Positions 43,257 to 52,883 are shown, counted from the first letter of the stretch. The stretch is DNA of 64,000 nt from Vibrio methylphosphonaticus (GCF_023634655.1 NZ_JAMKMS010000006.1:186001-250000); one strand, 5' to 3'. Made by a program: numbers and translations. The notes: generated by a model not told the origin, from the letters alone.

Positions 43257-44228
43257 TTACACAAATTGACGTCTGTACTCTGGCGGAGTGCTGCCAACCC
43301 AACTCTTAAACGCACGATTAAAGTTACTCAAATCACTGTAACCTACTTGCCAGCTAATCTCTTGAACGGAAAGGTCACTCTCTCTGAGTAACTGTTTTGC
43401 TATGCGCTCACGTACTTGCTCTTTAGCTTCTTTAAATAAGATATTTTCACTTTTCAGATTTCTCTGTAGCGTGCGTTTTGTCATGCCTAGCATCGTTGCA
43501 AACCAATCAATGTTGAACCATGGCAGTGTCGCATAAGTGTTGATGAGAGTGATGACGTTTTGGTGCCAATCAAGAGTCATCGCTTGCTCTGCAATAGGTC
43601 TATAGTGACTGGAAAGGGGGATAACAATTGCCCCGTACTGCTGTTGAAATTCGATTTGGGATTGATGGAAATGTATCGGTAGCTTGTTGGCATTCTGACT
43701 CGAAGAGATGAGTTTTGCGTGTGAAGGTTGCCATCCGTTTGCGATAAATTTCCTGCAAAGGCTGATGATGGTGAGCGTCCTAAACCACTCAGCTTGTTCA
43801 AAGCCAGCGGTCGAGGGGTGATAACGACTGCGATGACACAACCACGACAGTCCATCCTTAACTTCTGTCCAAATCGTAATGTGATTACTGAGTTTCGGGA
43901 TTTCAGCCACTAAGCAACGTATTGCCTCTTCTAACGAATTGCACTGCGCAATCTTCTCATCCAATTCCGGTGAGAGCTGTTCTAGTGAAGCTTTCCTGCC
44001 GACCTCAATGCTAATGGAATAACCAAAGTTCCGCTGAAGCTGGTGAATAAAATGCACCAAGTCTTGAGTAGGAAGCCACTGGTTCGATAGTGCGAGTTCG
44101 ATAGGCAATTGGCACTCTAAAGCGATACTGCGCCAATCAAGAGACTTCTTATCACAGTACTCGATATATGGAGTCAGATTACTGGTGGAGCTAAGTAAGA
44201 TGCTGTTTGTCTTGGATGATGCCTTCAT
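43257..44228 (-). CDS. AraC-family transcriptional regulator
   Basis: This 323-residue regulator has an N-terminal OruR/ArgR-like ligand-binding domain (about residues 15-205) and a C-terminal double HTH (about 225-323) with MLGMTKRTLQRNLK and the signature LSVQEISWQVGYSDLSNFNRAFKSWVGSTPPEYRR. The effector is unknown. It is divergent from the exported serine hydrolase gene (160 bp between starts), which is its likely target. Confidence 0.9.
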   Translation of the reverse strand: MKASSKTNSILLSSTSNLTPYIEYCDKKSLDWRSIALECQLPIELALSNQWLPTQDLVHFIHQLQRNFGYSISIEVGRKASLEQLSPELDEKIAQCNSLEEAIRCLVAEIPKLSNHITIWTEVKDGLSWLCHRSRYHPSTAGFEQAEWFRTLTIISLCRKFIANGWQPSHAKLISSSQNANKLPIHFHQSQIEFQQQYGAIVIPLSSHYRPIAEQAMTLDWHQNVITLINTYATLPWFNIDWFATMLGMTKRTLQRNLKSENILFKEAKEQVRERIAKQLLRESDLSVQEISWQVGYSDLSNFNRAFKSWVGSTPPEYRRQFV

Positions 44229-44388
44229 CTCAATAGCCCTATCGTTGAGATTATATCTATGAAGAAAGCCATAGCGGACTCTCTTGGAGTGATAAAGATA
44301 ACGTCACTGGAATGAAATGTCACCAAATGACCTAATTTTGTGTTGGTCCTCTCCTTATACTTCTCTCAACCTAAACAGGAGAACAATT

Positions 44389-45744
44389 ATGAAGCTTAAA
44401 CATGTTGCCGTTTTAGTCTCGTTAACGACCGTATCGTCATTTGCTTTTGCAGCAAACCCCGTTGAAGAAGCACTCAAAGTTGAAGGCGCTCAAGTTACCT
44501 TGACTGTGAAAGAAGCGAGTACAGCCTTTACCCCAAGTTTTACTGACTCAGCTCGTGAGTTATTCAATAACTTTCACTGGCAAATGGGCGGCGACCACAG
44601 CGTTTACTACAACATGCACATGAGTGAGTTTCTACCAACAGCGATGGCGGCTCCAAACGAAGCGTACAAGCCTTTAGTCAAAAACATCGATCCACGACTA
44701 GCGGCACTCAACGTTGATACTGAAAGCAAAGGTCAGTTGACAATGGACGAGTACTTGGCGGATGAGCAGTTCCGTACTCAAGGCTTTATGTTGATTCATA
44801 AAGGGGAGATCGTTTACGAAGCTTACCCAGGCATGAAACCGACAGATACGCATGTTTGGGCATCGACTGCAAAAACAACCGTAGGTACAGTCGTGGCGAT
44901 GTTGGTCGAAGAAGGCAAGGTCGACCCTGAAAAAGAGATCACCGAGTATGTTTCTGAATTGAAAGGAACGAACTGGGATGGCATCACAGTACACCAAGTC
45001 CTGAACATGTCGACCGCTCTAGACAATGAAGAAACATTAGAGTCTATCTTGAACCCAGACTCTGATGTGGTACGTTTCTTCGCGGCATCGTTTAACTCAC
45101 CAAGAGCAAAAACGGGTGAGATGGAAACGTGGATGAACGTGGCTAAGGGCGCGCAAAAGCTTGAAGGTGAAAAAGCAGGTGACCATTTCCGGTACGCATC
45201 TATTAACACCATGGTGCTGACAAAGTTAGTTGAAAACGTTGAAAACAAAACCTGGACTCAAGTCTTCGAAGATCGTGTTTGGTCAAAAGTGCACGCACGT
45301 CAACCAATGCAATTCAACCTAACGCCAGATGGCATGGCGATCGCGGTTGGCTTGGTTTCATCAACAGTGGAAGACATGGCTCGCTGGGGCACGCTATTCA
45401 CACCTAGCTGGAAAGCGGTGGCTGATGAGCCAGTGGTGTCACAAGCTGTGATTGACCGTATCCGCAACGGTGGCGACCCCAAAGCATTCGTGGGTACTAG
45501 CAAAGAGAGCAGCTCACTGCATGCTTACAACGAAAAAGCGGACTACAACGCATACCAGTTTGATTTCATTTTCAACGATGGGGCGATGTCTAAAAGCGGC
45601 AACCTAGGTCAATTTATTTACATTGATCCGGCCCGTGATTTTGTTGGCGTGATGTTCTCAACCAATCCGTACCACTCTGGCTTTGGTGAGAATAAAGGTC
45701 CAGCACTGATGCGTTCAGCAGCAAAACTACTTGCTGACAAGTAA
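44389..45744 (+). CDS. exported serine hydrolase of the beta-lactamase (class C-like) family
   Basis: This 451-residue protein has a signal peptide (residues 1-22, ending SFAFA). The nucleophile motif STAKTT (S-x-x-K) lies in WASTAKTTVGTVVAML, and YASINTMVL carries the Tyr-x-Asn-type motif. The overall pattern is that of 6-aminohexanoate-dimer hydrolase/EstB-like serine hydrolases rather than a true beta-lactamase. ATG 44389 follows CAGGAG. It is divergent from an AraC regulator. The substrate may be an ester or amide encountered in the periplasm. Confidence 0.85.
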   Translation: MKLKHVAVLVSLTTVSSFAFAANPVEEALKVEGAQVTLTVKEASTAFTPSFTDSARELFNNFHWQMGGDHSVYYNMHMSEFLPTAMAAPNEAYKPLVKNIDPRLAALNVDTESKGQLTMDEYLADEQFRTQGFMLIHKGEIVYEAYPGMKPTDTHVWASTAKTTVGTVVAMLVEEGKVDPEKEITEYVSELKGTNWDGITVHQVLNMSTALDNEETLESILNPDSDVVRFFAASFNSPRAKTGEMETWMNVAKGAQKLEGEKAGDHFRYASINTMVLTKLVENVENKTWTQVFEDRVWSKVHARQPMQFNLTPDGMAIAVGLVSSTVEDMARWGTLFTPSWKAVADEPVVSQAVIDRIRNGGDPKAFVGTSKESSSLHAYNEKADYNAYQFDFIFNDGAMSKSGNLGQFIYIDPARDFVGVMFSTNPYHSGFGENKGPALMRSAAKLLADK

Positions 45745-46258
45745 TCTATTTATTAGTTAACGGGATGTTCCAGGCTTCAAGGAGGAAGCAAATGAGTTTC
45801 GAAAGCTATAATGAAAACGTTTGCTTGTTAAATTCGTAGAGGTTAGGTCTAGCCCGTCTTTATCATGTTAAGTCAGAACGTATTATCGATTGTTGAGTGG
45901 TGGTTCAGATTGTTCTGATCCAGCGCGTCGCGAACTCAGTTTATTTAACGTAATCGACATTTTTCAATGGTCTATGCACTTAGTGAAATCCTCACTGTCG
46001 TGATGTTGACGGATGTTATTATGTGAGCAAAAAGAAAACCAACCCGTTTTTGGTTGCCAGCTTGGCTAAAAATTGATCAATTTTCACGATCACTTCTTCA
46101 TTCTGAGTAGTAGCCAGTAACTTTAGCCGAGAACACACCATACTGCTGCAAGACAGGTATGAATCAAGCCGCAATTAAGTCGAGATGGATCGTTAGATTC
46201 TCGCGATATTTCGATACCCAAGATATGTTCGCTGCTTACGGAATATCACGCTCTGGGA
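45745..46258. other. 514-bp non-coding, possibly decayed region
   Basis: There is no full gene. Near its left end a strong AAGGAGG site leads into a 15-codon frame (45792-45839). A 38-codon frame ends at about 46274, containing RFSRYFDTQDMFAAYGISRS, which resembles the HTH start of IS3/IS481-type transposases but is isolated. A perfect palindrome AAAATTGATCAATTTT lies at 46069-46084. It looks like a scar of gene decay. Confidence 0.4.
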
Positions 46259-47314
46259 TTAATGTCGGTAAATGAACCCCCCATACATATACTTGGTGGC
46301 TTCTGCGCCTAAAATGGCCACTTTGTTGCCTGGTTGCAGAATGCCACTGTTCACCAGTTTGGCAAAACTTGCCCAAATAGCGGCAGATCCAAGGTTTCCC
46401 CAATTCTTCGCATCATTGATAACTTTACCGCGCTCAATTCCCAGCGCGTCGCTAAGTTGGGCATCAATATGTCCACTGGCTTGATGTGGAATGATGTAAT
46501 CAAAGTCTTGAACATGATGCCCTTGTTGGGCTAGGGCGTTGATACTAGCAGTAAATAAAGCCTCACCACTTTGCCGAACATTTGTCGCGTTATGATGAAA
46601 GCGAGCGATGGTTTTTTGGGTATGTACGGATAACGACCCACCATCTAAAGAAAGGCCGGGTGACATGTCGGTGCCAATTTGTCCCATGAAACAATCGCTA
46701 ATAATGCCATTCTGAGAGCCATCATCAGGCCCTAGGATAACGCCACCAGCACCATCGCCCATTTGCATGTAATTCACGAGTTGAGATTGGTCTAAAAACG
46801 ATTCACTAAAGTCAAAGTAAACAGAGCCCGTTTCACTGCCTATTAACGCAATAGGTTTGCCTAATAGTGCGATGCGTGGGATCGCAATCTGAAGAGCGCT
46901 GGCAAAGCCTGTACACGCTTGCCTCAACTCCATAAATGGACCATGAAATTTTAGCTTTTCTGTCACCCATGCAATGCTTGGGGGAAGCTGAGTGTCTGGC
47001 GTGGTGGTATGACCGATGAGGTAGTCGATGTCACTCAGAGAAATTTGAGACTGAATCATCAAGCGTTGCATGACTTCGACGACTAAGTCTGAATTTGTCG
47101 GTGTTGGTTGGCTAACATGTTGATGAAGACTTCGACTAAAGTGACGTTTCTCGATGCCAAGAAAAGGGGCGATGCGACCAGCAATTTTTGCATACCGTCT
47201 TCCGGATAGCTTCTCTAGCGCGGTCATTAACTGTTCGTTATTGAGTTGCTGTTGAGGAAAGGCGTTATTCGCCGCGAGTAGCTTTACTTGTCCGGGTAGA
47301 AAAACTGTGCTCAT
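46259..47314 (-). CDS. beta-ketoacyl-ACP synthase III (FabH)-like protein
   Basis: This 351-residue thiolase-fold condensing enzyme has the complete FabH-type triad: Cys in RQACTGFAS, His in IPHQASGHI and Asn in NWGNLGSAA. The N-terminal region, RRYAKIAGRIAPFLGIEKRHF, differs from housekeeping FabH, so a specialised acyl condensation is likely. Its start overlaps the stop of the ferritin-like gene upstream by 4 bp (ATGA), so the two are translationally coupled. There is no acyl carrier protein or other fab gene nearby. Confidence 0.87.
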   Translation of the reverse strand: MSTVFLPGQVKLLAANNAFPQQQLNNEQLMTALEKLSGRRYAKIAGRIAPFLGIEKRHFSRSLHQHVSQPTPTNSDLVVEVMQRLMIQSQISLSDIDYLIGHTTTPDTQLPPSIAWVTEKLKFHGPFMELRQACTGFASALQIAIPRIALLGKPIALIGSETGSVYFDFSESFLDQSQLVNYMQMGDGAGGVILGPDDGSQNGIISDCFMGQIGTDMSPGLSLDGGSLSVHTQKTIARFHHNATNVRQSGEALFTASINALAQQGHHVQDFDYIIPHQASGHIDAQLSDALGIERGKVINDAKNWGNLGSAAIWASFAKLVNSGILQPGNKVAILGAEATKYMYGGFIYRH

Positions 47315-48000
47315 TGATTGCCTTCCTTTGAATCAAAAATAGTTTCTAGTTCAACGCCTATGGTTTCGAAAGCGCTACGTTCGCTGGCAAGTAATGTGTA
47401 TAAACGGTCAGCAATACTGTTTTTAAATGATTGCCATTGAGAATGCTCAAAGCCTAATGCAAGAGCATGACGCTTGGATAAGGTGACGTGTTTGGCTTCA
47501 TCTTGTTTAATCGCTCGACATAGTAAAACAAACGGATGGTCGCTACTCAGGCTGCCTTTTTCAATTGCTAACATGAGTCGGCATACGAGTGCGTCTAAGC
47601 AAGCTATTTGAGCAAAATGAACATCAAAGCTTTGTCTTAATCCAAGTGCGGCGAAAAATCGTTGGCTACGGCGCTTTATTTGAGTGATATCGTCAGGCTC
47701 GGGCAAACTTAGGCGAATCATTTCTAATGCTTCTTCGTGATATTGTTCGTCAGCAACGATCGATTCAAAATCGGCAACGGCTTGTTGCAATGGGTTGTTG
47801 TCACGTTGTCGTTGCACTTCATTATGGAAAACCCATTGGGATGATTGCTCCCCGCAGATCAGTAAAGGTAAAAGCCGAGCGAGCGCTCGCTGTTGATCCG
47901 CTGTGAAGTCGATGGATTGCTGACGATATTCAACAAGCCAGTACCTTACTGGGCTTTCGCTTTGAGTTGATTGAGGGAGCGAGGGGAAACATGGTTTCAT
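47311..48000 (-). CDS. ferritin-like (putative diiron) protein
   Basis: This 229-residue helical protein has two carboxylate-histidine motifs suited to a diiron site: ADEQYHEEAL at about residues 91-100 and KQDEAKHVTL at about 170-179, with further glutamates in FHNEVQ and AIEKGS. It looks like the iron-containing redox/oxygenase-type ferritin superfamily (AurF or desaturase-like) rather than storage ferritin. Coupled by a 4-bp overlap to the ketosynthase, it may oxidise the acyl or amine intermediate made there. Function is inferred only. Confidence 0.65.
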   Translation of the reverse strand: MKPCFPSLPQSTQSESPVRYWLVEYRQQSIDFTADQQRALARLLPLLICGEQSSQWVFHNEVQRQRDNNPLQQAVADFESIVADEQYHEEALEMIRLSLPEPDDITQIKRRSQRFFAALGLRQSFDVHFAQIACLDALVCRLMLAIEKGSLSSDHPFVLLCRAIKQDEAKHVTLSKRHALALGFEHSQWQSFKNSIADRLYTLLASERSAFETIGVELETIFDSKEGNQ

Positions 48001-48176
48001 AAGTCTTAGTCACAATTCCTTCAGTAACACGTACTATACATAGACCGATAGATGAGAAAAATCTTTCAAATAATTGTTAATTAATTATGCATTATATTTT
48101 CAAATTGTAGTTTAAGTATCTCACGATAACGACCTAATATATGAGACATAGTGGTCATTTTAACTGAGGATTACAT

Positions 48177-48950
48177 ATGCAGGGTTTACCAAATGGGCTA
48201 ATCGAAGGTCGTGTTTTAACTAAAAAAGTATGGACGGATAACTTGTTTAGCTTGGAAGTTTCTGCTGCCATTGAGCCCTATGCTGCAGGTCAATTTACTA
48301 AATTGGCATTGTTGGATGAGCACGGAGGCTGGATCCGGCGGGCGTATTCTATGGTCAATCACCCTTCACATGGTTATGGCCACCAGCACTTAGAGTTTTT
48401 GATTGTGGCCGACAAATCGGGGCAGCTGTCTCCAAAGCTGCAAATGTTAGATGCAGGCGATACGCTCTTTGTTGGTAAGCAAGCATCGGGTTTTATGACA
48501 TTGGACGAAATACCAAACGAGGCTCGTGAATTGTGGATGCTCGCGACAGGTACAGCGGTAGGTCCATTTTTGTCTATTTTAGAGGATGATTCGATCGCGT
48601 CGCGATTTGATTCAGTGACCTTAGTGCATGCGGTGCGCGCGGCTAATGAACTGGTGTACCCTGATATTACGTCTGCACTAGGTGAAGTGCTGGGTAGCCG
48701 GTTTAATTATCTTTCTATTGTTTCAAGGCAAGATCATGAGTTTAGTTTGCGAGGTCGAATTCCGGCATTACTGAAAAATCACGAAATTCAAAACAAGCTG
48801 GGAATACATTTGGACCCCCAACGCAGCTTTGTGTACTTATGCGGGAACCCACAAATGGTAAAAGATACCAGTGCTACTTTAGTCGAATTAGGCTTGTCGA
48901 AACACTTACGTCGCAAACCTGGTCAATTTGCGAGTGAAAATTATTGGTAG
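48177..48950 (+). CDS. fpr: ferredoxin/flavodoxin--NADP+ reductase
   Basis: This 257-residue FAD/NADPH oxidoreductase has the FAD-binding RRAYSMVNHP motif, the NADP-binding LATGTAVGPFLSIL segment and the C-terminal YLCGNPQMVKDT motif, with terminal tryptophan ENYW as in bacterial FPRs. It provides reduced ferredoxin or flavodoxin. Length fits the family (E. coli Fpr 248). GAGGA precedes the ATG. It is divergent from the ferritin-like gene. Oxidative-stress control is known for fpr in other bacteria, but no SoxS-type box was identified here. Confidence 0.93.
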   Translation: MQGLPNGLIEGRVLTKKVWTDNLFSLEVSAAIEPYAAGQFTKLALLDEHGGWIRRAYSMVNHPSHGYGHQHLEFLIVADKSGQLSPKLQMLDAGDTLFVGKQASGFMTLDEIPNEARELWMLATGTAVGPFLSILEDDSIASRFDSVTLVHAVRAANELVYPDITSALGEVLGSRFNYLSIVSRQDHEFSLRGRIPALLKNHEIQNKLGIHLDPQRSFVYLCGNPQMVKDTSATLVELGLSKHLRRKPGQFASENYW

Positions 48951-49030
48951 TTAACCCAAAGCCGTATTTAAGACTATGGTGTTCAGCGAACGTTAATACG
49001 CTTAACTATGCTTAATACGCTTTACCAAGA

Positions 49031-49462
49031 TTAATATGTGTAACCCACGCCAAAAAACGCCGATTCCAAACCGGTGTTGTAGCCGACATCTGCGGTAAAA
49101 CCTGTTACCCCAGTTTTGAATAGCAAGCCAATATTGCCATTAAAGCGCAAATCTGATTCGTATTCTTTGAAAGGAAGGTCGCTGACTTTTTCGAGGCTGC
49201 GATTAGCGACACCCGCCCCAACATAACCCGCGATGTTATCGTTTAATGATTTCACCACGCCGATATTCAATGCAAAATCATCGTTGTTCGGCCCTGTGCC
49301 ACCGGATAGATTTGAATAAAATCCAAAACTGAGGTTTCTATCATGATAGAGGCCCACACCAAATCCACCGTCACTCGTGGTACCCACGGTGACACTGTTA
49401 TATTCGCCCGCTAAAGCTGGCGCGCAGAGCAGGCATAAAGAGGCGAGTAAGCGTAGTTTCAT
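49031..49462 (-). CDS. small outer-membrane beta-barrel protein
   Basis: This 143-residue protein has a signal peptide (residues 1-18, ending APALA), followed by alternating hydrophobic strands (VTVGTTSDGGFGVGLYH, IAGYVGAGVANRS, TGFTADVGYNT) and a C-terminal aromatic end FGVGYTY, the sorting signal of outer-membrane barrels. Size suggests an eight-stranded barrel of the OmpA/OmpX-like type. It has no known function and is a single gene downstream of fpr, convergent with it. Confidence 0.78.
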   Translation of the reverse strand: MKLRLLASLCLLCAPALAGEYNSVTVGTTSDGGFGVGLYHDRNLSFGFYSNLSGGTGPNNDDFALNIGVVKSLNDNIAGYVGAGVANRSLEKVSDLPFKEYESDLRFNGNIGLLFKTGVTGFTADVGYNTGLESAFFGVGYTY

Positions 49463-49568
49463 AGTGACCCTATTGAGTAGTGTTACCCTGTGAGCGAGAG
49501 CATACCGAAAACGAGAGTATCTCAGAACTAAGTTAAGATGCTATTAATTAAAGGTTATATTAGATGTG

Positions 49569-49600
49569 AAAAAAAAGCCCTAATTTTTAATTAGGGCTTT
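49569..49600 (-). terminator. Rho-independent terminator of nrfA
   Basis: Read on the minus strand, AAAGCCCTAATT pairs with AATTAGGGCTTT around a short loop and ends in an eight-T tract. It lies about 85 bp after the nrfA stop. Confidence 0.9.
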
Positions 49601-49682
49601 GGCAAAAAATCGAATGGGTCACATCACAACCTATGGAGTGCAACCGCAACAGCGGGACGCCAACGATTCGGCAACGCTACGT

Positions 49683-51098
49683 TTAGTATTTCGACTCTCT
49701 TGTTTGTTGCTCTGCTTCCCATCGCGGTACCACCGTGTCTAGGAAGTGTTGCTTTTCAGCATTCATTTTATCCATATCCATCCCCAGAGCGGCTTGTGCT
49801 TTTTCTTTGGTTGAAATATCTGGAATTTCTACGGGATCGGTAATGCCTTTCTTCGCGAGTAAACGAATCAGCTTGGTTCTAGCATCGGCCGCTTTGTCTA
49901 CCGATGTACCAAGCACTTCAAGTGCTACCTCTGGCGCGTGCATGTGCACACCATGTGACGCGATAGCGTAGTCCCAGCGCCATTGAGCGTGGCGAATATC
50001 CATCAGGATTGGCTTCATTTCTTCTTCAGTTGCGCCCGCATCCCATGCTGCGCCTGCTTCAAAGTGAGCCGCGACAATTTGTTTTTCAGCGGTCAGCTTC
50101 ATGTTTAATACTTGAGCTTTGCGCGTAGAAACAATGCCCTGTAACTGATCTTTAGATTGTGTGTGACAGTTTGCACAGGTATCTTCGAAGCGATCAAATG
50201 GATTGCCAACTTTGTGGTCGGTATACACAGTGCCATCTTCTTTGGTTACTTTTGGCATATGGCAATCCACACAAACCACGCCATTCTTACCATGAATGCC
50301 ATCACGCCATGTTTCATAGCCTGGGTGCTGGGCTTTTAGCATTGGGGCTTTTGAAACGGCGTGTTGCCAATCTTTAAACTCAATGCCGTCGTAATAGACT
50401 TCCATTTCACCTACGCTTGTACCACGATCCCAAGGGAATTTAACGCTCTTGTTGGGACCGGTAAAGTAATATTCAACATGGCACTGCGCACAAACAGACG
50501 CTTGTTTGTCGAGGCGAGATTGCTCCTCGAATTTCTTACCTATAGCGTCGAAGGCACGCTCAACGTATGGACGAGTGAGAGCAAGTTCTGGCTCACCATT
50601 TTGGAATTTCTCGCTACGAGTATCGTGACAGTCGGCGCAACCGATGGGGTTGGAGATTTCCCCACCCAAGCGTGCCCATTTCCCTTCGAAATAGCCATCT
50701 TCGCCACGCTCTTCAATCATACGAGCAACGTCTGGGCTTTTACAGCTCCAACATGCCATTGGCATCGGGCCCGATTTAGCGTCGGTTGGCCCGCCAGTGC
50801 GCAGGGTTTGTCTTACATCGTCTAGCGCAAAGAAGTGACCGCGGGCTTTGTTGTAGTCTTTCGCAAAGCCGTACCCAGCCCATAGAATGACCATATTGGG
50901 GTCTTGCTCAAGTGCATCTTCTATTTCGGCACTCTCACTGGTTTGCTTCCAGGTTTTGTATTGATCGGGGTGATTCTCTTCATAGGTTTGGTTTCTAGGA
51001 TCAGCCAACCCATCTTCTGTTGTCGCAAAAACCGGTGCACTAGCGGCAGCTAGTATTGCCAGCGATGCAACGGAACTAATAATCCAATGCTTATTCAC
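49683..51098 (-). CDS. nrfA: cytochrome c552 nitrite reductase NrfA
   Basis: This is a 471-residue periplasmic pentaheme ammonia-forming nitrite reductase. A signal peptide ends in SAPVFA. The catalytic heme uses the special CWSCK motif, and four CxxCH sites follow (CADCH, CAQCH, CVDCH, CANCH), as in E. coli NrfA. GTG 51098 is chosen because GGAG lies 8 bases upstream and the signal peptide begins right there. It is divergent from nrfBCDEF, with FNR- and NarP-like sites between, which fits anaerobic nitrite-dependent induction. Confidence 0.96.
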   Translation of the reverse strand: MNKHWIISSVASLAILAAASAPVFATTEDGLADPRNQTYEENHPDQYKTWKQTSESAEIEDALEQDPNMVILWAGYGFAKDYNKARGHFFALDDVRQTLRTGGPTDAKSGPMPMACWSCKSPDVARMIEERGEDGYFEGKWARLGGEISNPIGCADCHDTRSEKFQNGEPELALTRPYVERAFDAIGKKFEEQSRLDKQASVCAQCHVEYYFTGPNKSVKFPWDRGTSVGEMEVYYDGIEFKDWQHAVSKAPMLKAQHPGYETWRDGIHGKNGVVCVDCHMPKVTKEDGTVYTDHKVGNPFDRFEDTCANCHTQSKDQLQGIVSTRKAQVLNMKLTAEKQIVAAHFEAGAAWDAGATEEEMKPILMDIRHAQWRWDYAIASHGVHMHAPEVALEVLGTSVDKAADARTKLIRLLAKKGITDPVEIPDISTKEKAQAALGMDMDKMNAEKQHFLDTVVPRWEAEQQTRESKY

Positions 51099-51281
51099 AG
51101 TGTAATCTCCGTATTCTAATTTTTGAAATGCGTTGTGGGGCTTTTCCATTTATAAGAATTGGAGATGTCCGTTGTGGGTAATAACGAAATATAAACCGCA
51201 ATTGACGTTGTAATAATACGCCACAGATTGACATATTTTATTACATGTCGGCGCTTTCCTGTCCTAGATCAATTTAGGGGA

Positions 51282-51295
51282 GTGATCTCGATCAT
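51282..51295 (+). promoter_or_regulatory. FNR-like site
   Basis: GTGATCTCGATCAT matches the FNR consensus TTGAT-N4-ATCAA at 8 of 10 positions, with the core TGAT-N4-ATCA perfect. It lies about 190 bp upstream of nrfA and 300 bp upstream of nrfB. Confidence 0.6.
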
Positions 51296-51308
51296 ATCAA
51301 AATAAATC

Positions 51309-51324
51309 TAACCCTAAAGGGGTA
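51309..51324 (+). promoter_or_regulatory. NarP-like 7-2-7 site
   Basis: TAACCCT-AA-AGGGGTA fits the inverted heptamer pair (TACYYMT, 2 bp, reverse complement) at 13 of 14 positions. This is the arrangement bound by NarP, which answers to nitrite/nitrate. It lies 14 bp after the FNR-like site. Confidence 0.6.
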
Positions 51325-51396
51325 GTCGTGGTGAATTTGTTGATATTAATTATCATTATAAAACAGCATCTTATGTAAAATTACACACACAAATAA

Positions 51397-51414
51397 TAGT
51401 GACTTTGCTCACTA
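51397..51414 (+). promoter_or_regulatory. CRP-like site
   Basis: TAGTGACTTTGCTCACTA holds the perfect core GTGA-N6-TCAC in a symmetrical frame, 178 bp upstream of nrfB. CRP and FNR sites differ mainly at one base, and this one has the CRP form. Confidence 0.5.
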
Positions 51415-51591
51415 ATTAGCCTTAAGGAAGTAGGCGAAATTAGCCGAGCAACATATGATCAGGTTGTGAAGCGTTGTGGCTTTCCTAAATAAGAATTGAT
51501 TGCATTTTCTCATCTGATTTGAGGAAAAGTATTAATTATTGACCAAACTCCCAGTTACGCTCTGGTAGAGAAGGTTTAAGGAAAGGATACG

Positions 51592-52191
51592 ATGGGCAAT
51601 GTTAAATTGACCATAACGATAATGCTTCAGGCCCTTCTAGCATTTTCTCTTTATGGTTTTTCATTCAATGCCTTTGCCGATGATGATACAGCACTTCCGT
51701 CAACGGGAGCTGAGCAGCAGCGGTATAAGGTAGAGTTAATTCGTGATAAAGATTACAAATGTATTCAATGTCACAAAGACTCAAAACAGACACTTGCTGG
51801 ATCCCATGGAGAGGATGCTATCTCTATCATAGGAAAAGAAGTGAATTGTACTCAATGTCACAGTGATATTGGACCGGACCACCGAGATGGCGCTTCTACC
51901 GTTGTTCAGTATCACGATGCCCAGTCGCAGCCTGGCACGGATAAAGTATGGCTCTCTCCTGAAGCGATACTAAAGGCGAACCAATTGTGTACGGATTGCC
52001 ACCAACCTCAGCACTTAAGTGAAGACAGTTGGACGCATGACGTTCATGCTAAAAACTTAACCTGTAGCAACTGCCATTCCGTTCATGCTGAAAAAGCCAA
52101 AGTCTTATCGTTTGACCATAAAGCAAAGATTAAAATGTGTGTCGATTGCCATAAAGACTTCAACGAATTGCGTGAAGAGGAGGGCAGGTGA
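51592..52191 (+). CDS. nrfB: pentaheme cytochrome c NrfB
   Basis: This is a 199-residue periplasmic electron carrier that reduces NrfA. A signal peptide (ending NAFA) is followed by five CxxCH heme sites: CIQCH, CTQCH, CTDCH, CSNCH, CVDCH. The number matches E. coli NrfB. nrfC starts 1 bp after its stop. It is the first gene of nrfBCDEF, divergent from nrfA, unlike the nrfABCDEFG order of E. coli. Confidence 0.95.
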   Translation: MGNVKLTITIMLQALLAFSLYGFSFNAFADDDTALPSTGAEQQRYKVELIRDKDYKCIQCHKDSKQTLAGSHGEDAISIIGKEVNCTQCHSDIGPDHRDGASTVVQYHDAQSQPGTDKVWLSPEAILKANQLCTDCHQPQHLSEDSWTHDVHAKNLTCSNCHSVHAEKAKVLSFDHKAKIKMCVDCHKDFNELREEEGR

Positions 52192-52192
52192 T

Positions 52193-52882
52193 ATGAGTTG
52201 TTCTAGACGAAATTTTCTAGCCGGATCTGGTGCGGTCATTTTTACCACGGGTGTTGCAACCACATCTGTGCTCACCAGCACGAACTCAAATGCGTCAGCG
52301 GATAGTGCGGAAACCGCCAAGCGCTATGGCATGCTACACGATGAAAATGCCTGTATTGGTTGTACCGCTTGTACAGAAGCGTGTAGAGAAGTCAATAATG
52401 TGCCTGAAGGTGTTTCCCGATTAGAGATTCATCGCTCTGAGCCAATGGGTGAGTACCCAGATGTTGAATACCGTTTTACCCGAACTTCTTGTCAACATTG
52501 TGAAAACCCTCCTTGTGTTTACGTTTGCCCAACGGGTGCTGCTTATAAAGATGAAGAAACCGGTATTGTAGATGTGCACAAAGAGAAATGTGTCGGCTGC
52601 GGGTATTGCCTAGCGGCTTGTCCGTACCAAGTGCGTTTTTTCCACCCAGAAGATCACTCCGCCGATAAATGTAACTTCTGTCGCGATACTAACCTAGCGG
52701 CAGGTAAACAGCCTGCTTGTGTAGAGAGTTGTCCGACAAAAGCGTTGGTATTTGGTGATCTAAACGATCCACAGAGTAATATCAGCAAGGCTATTACGGT
52801 TAACGCCGTCTATCGAGATAAAGCGCATTTGGGCACCAAGCCTCAGCTTTATAAAGTACCGTTCCATAAGGGGGAGGTGTAG
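52193..52882 (+). CDS. nrfC: NrfC, iron-sulfur subunit of the menaquinol:NrfB reductase
   Basis: This 229-residue protein has a twin-arginine leader (SCSRRNFLAG at residues 2-11), so it is exported folded. Four [4Fe-4S] clusters are implied by cysteine groups CIGCTACTEAC, CQHCENPPCVYVC, CVGCGYCLAAC and CNFCRD...CVESC. It passes electrons from NrfD to NrfB. ATG 52193 is chosen for the Tat signal. nrfD follows after 1 bp. Confidence 0.95.
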   Translation: MSCSRRNFLAGSGAVIFTTGVATTSVLTSTNSNASADSAETAKRYGMLHDENACIGCTACTEACREVNNVPEGVSRLEIHRSEPMGEYPDVEYRFTRTSCQHCENPPCVYVCPTGAAYKDEETGIVDVHKEKCVGCGYCLAACPYQVRFFHPEDHSADKCNFCRDTNLAAGKQPACVESCPTKALVFGDLNDPQSNISKAITVNAVYRDKAHLGTKPQLYKVPFHKGEV

Positions 52883-52883
52883 C

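Larger units (their letters stand above)
51099..51591. other. divergent nrfA-nrfB regulatory region
   Basis: About 490 bp without a gene carry the candidate FNR, NarP and CRP sites listed separately. The CRP-like site lies on the nrfB side, FNR and NarP in the middle. Confidence 0.6.

Noticed and set aside
50361..50825. 154-codon plus-strand frame opposite nrfA
   Set aside because: Shadow of nrfA, which has five heme motifs. The opposite frame has no recognisable protein features.
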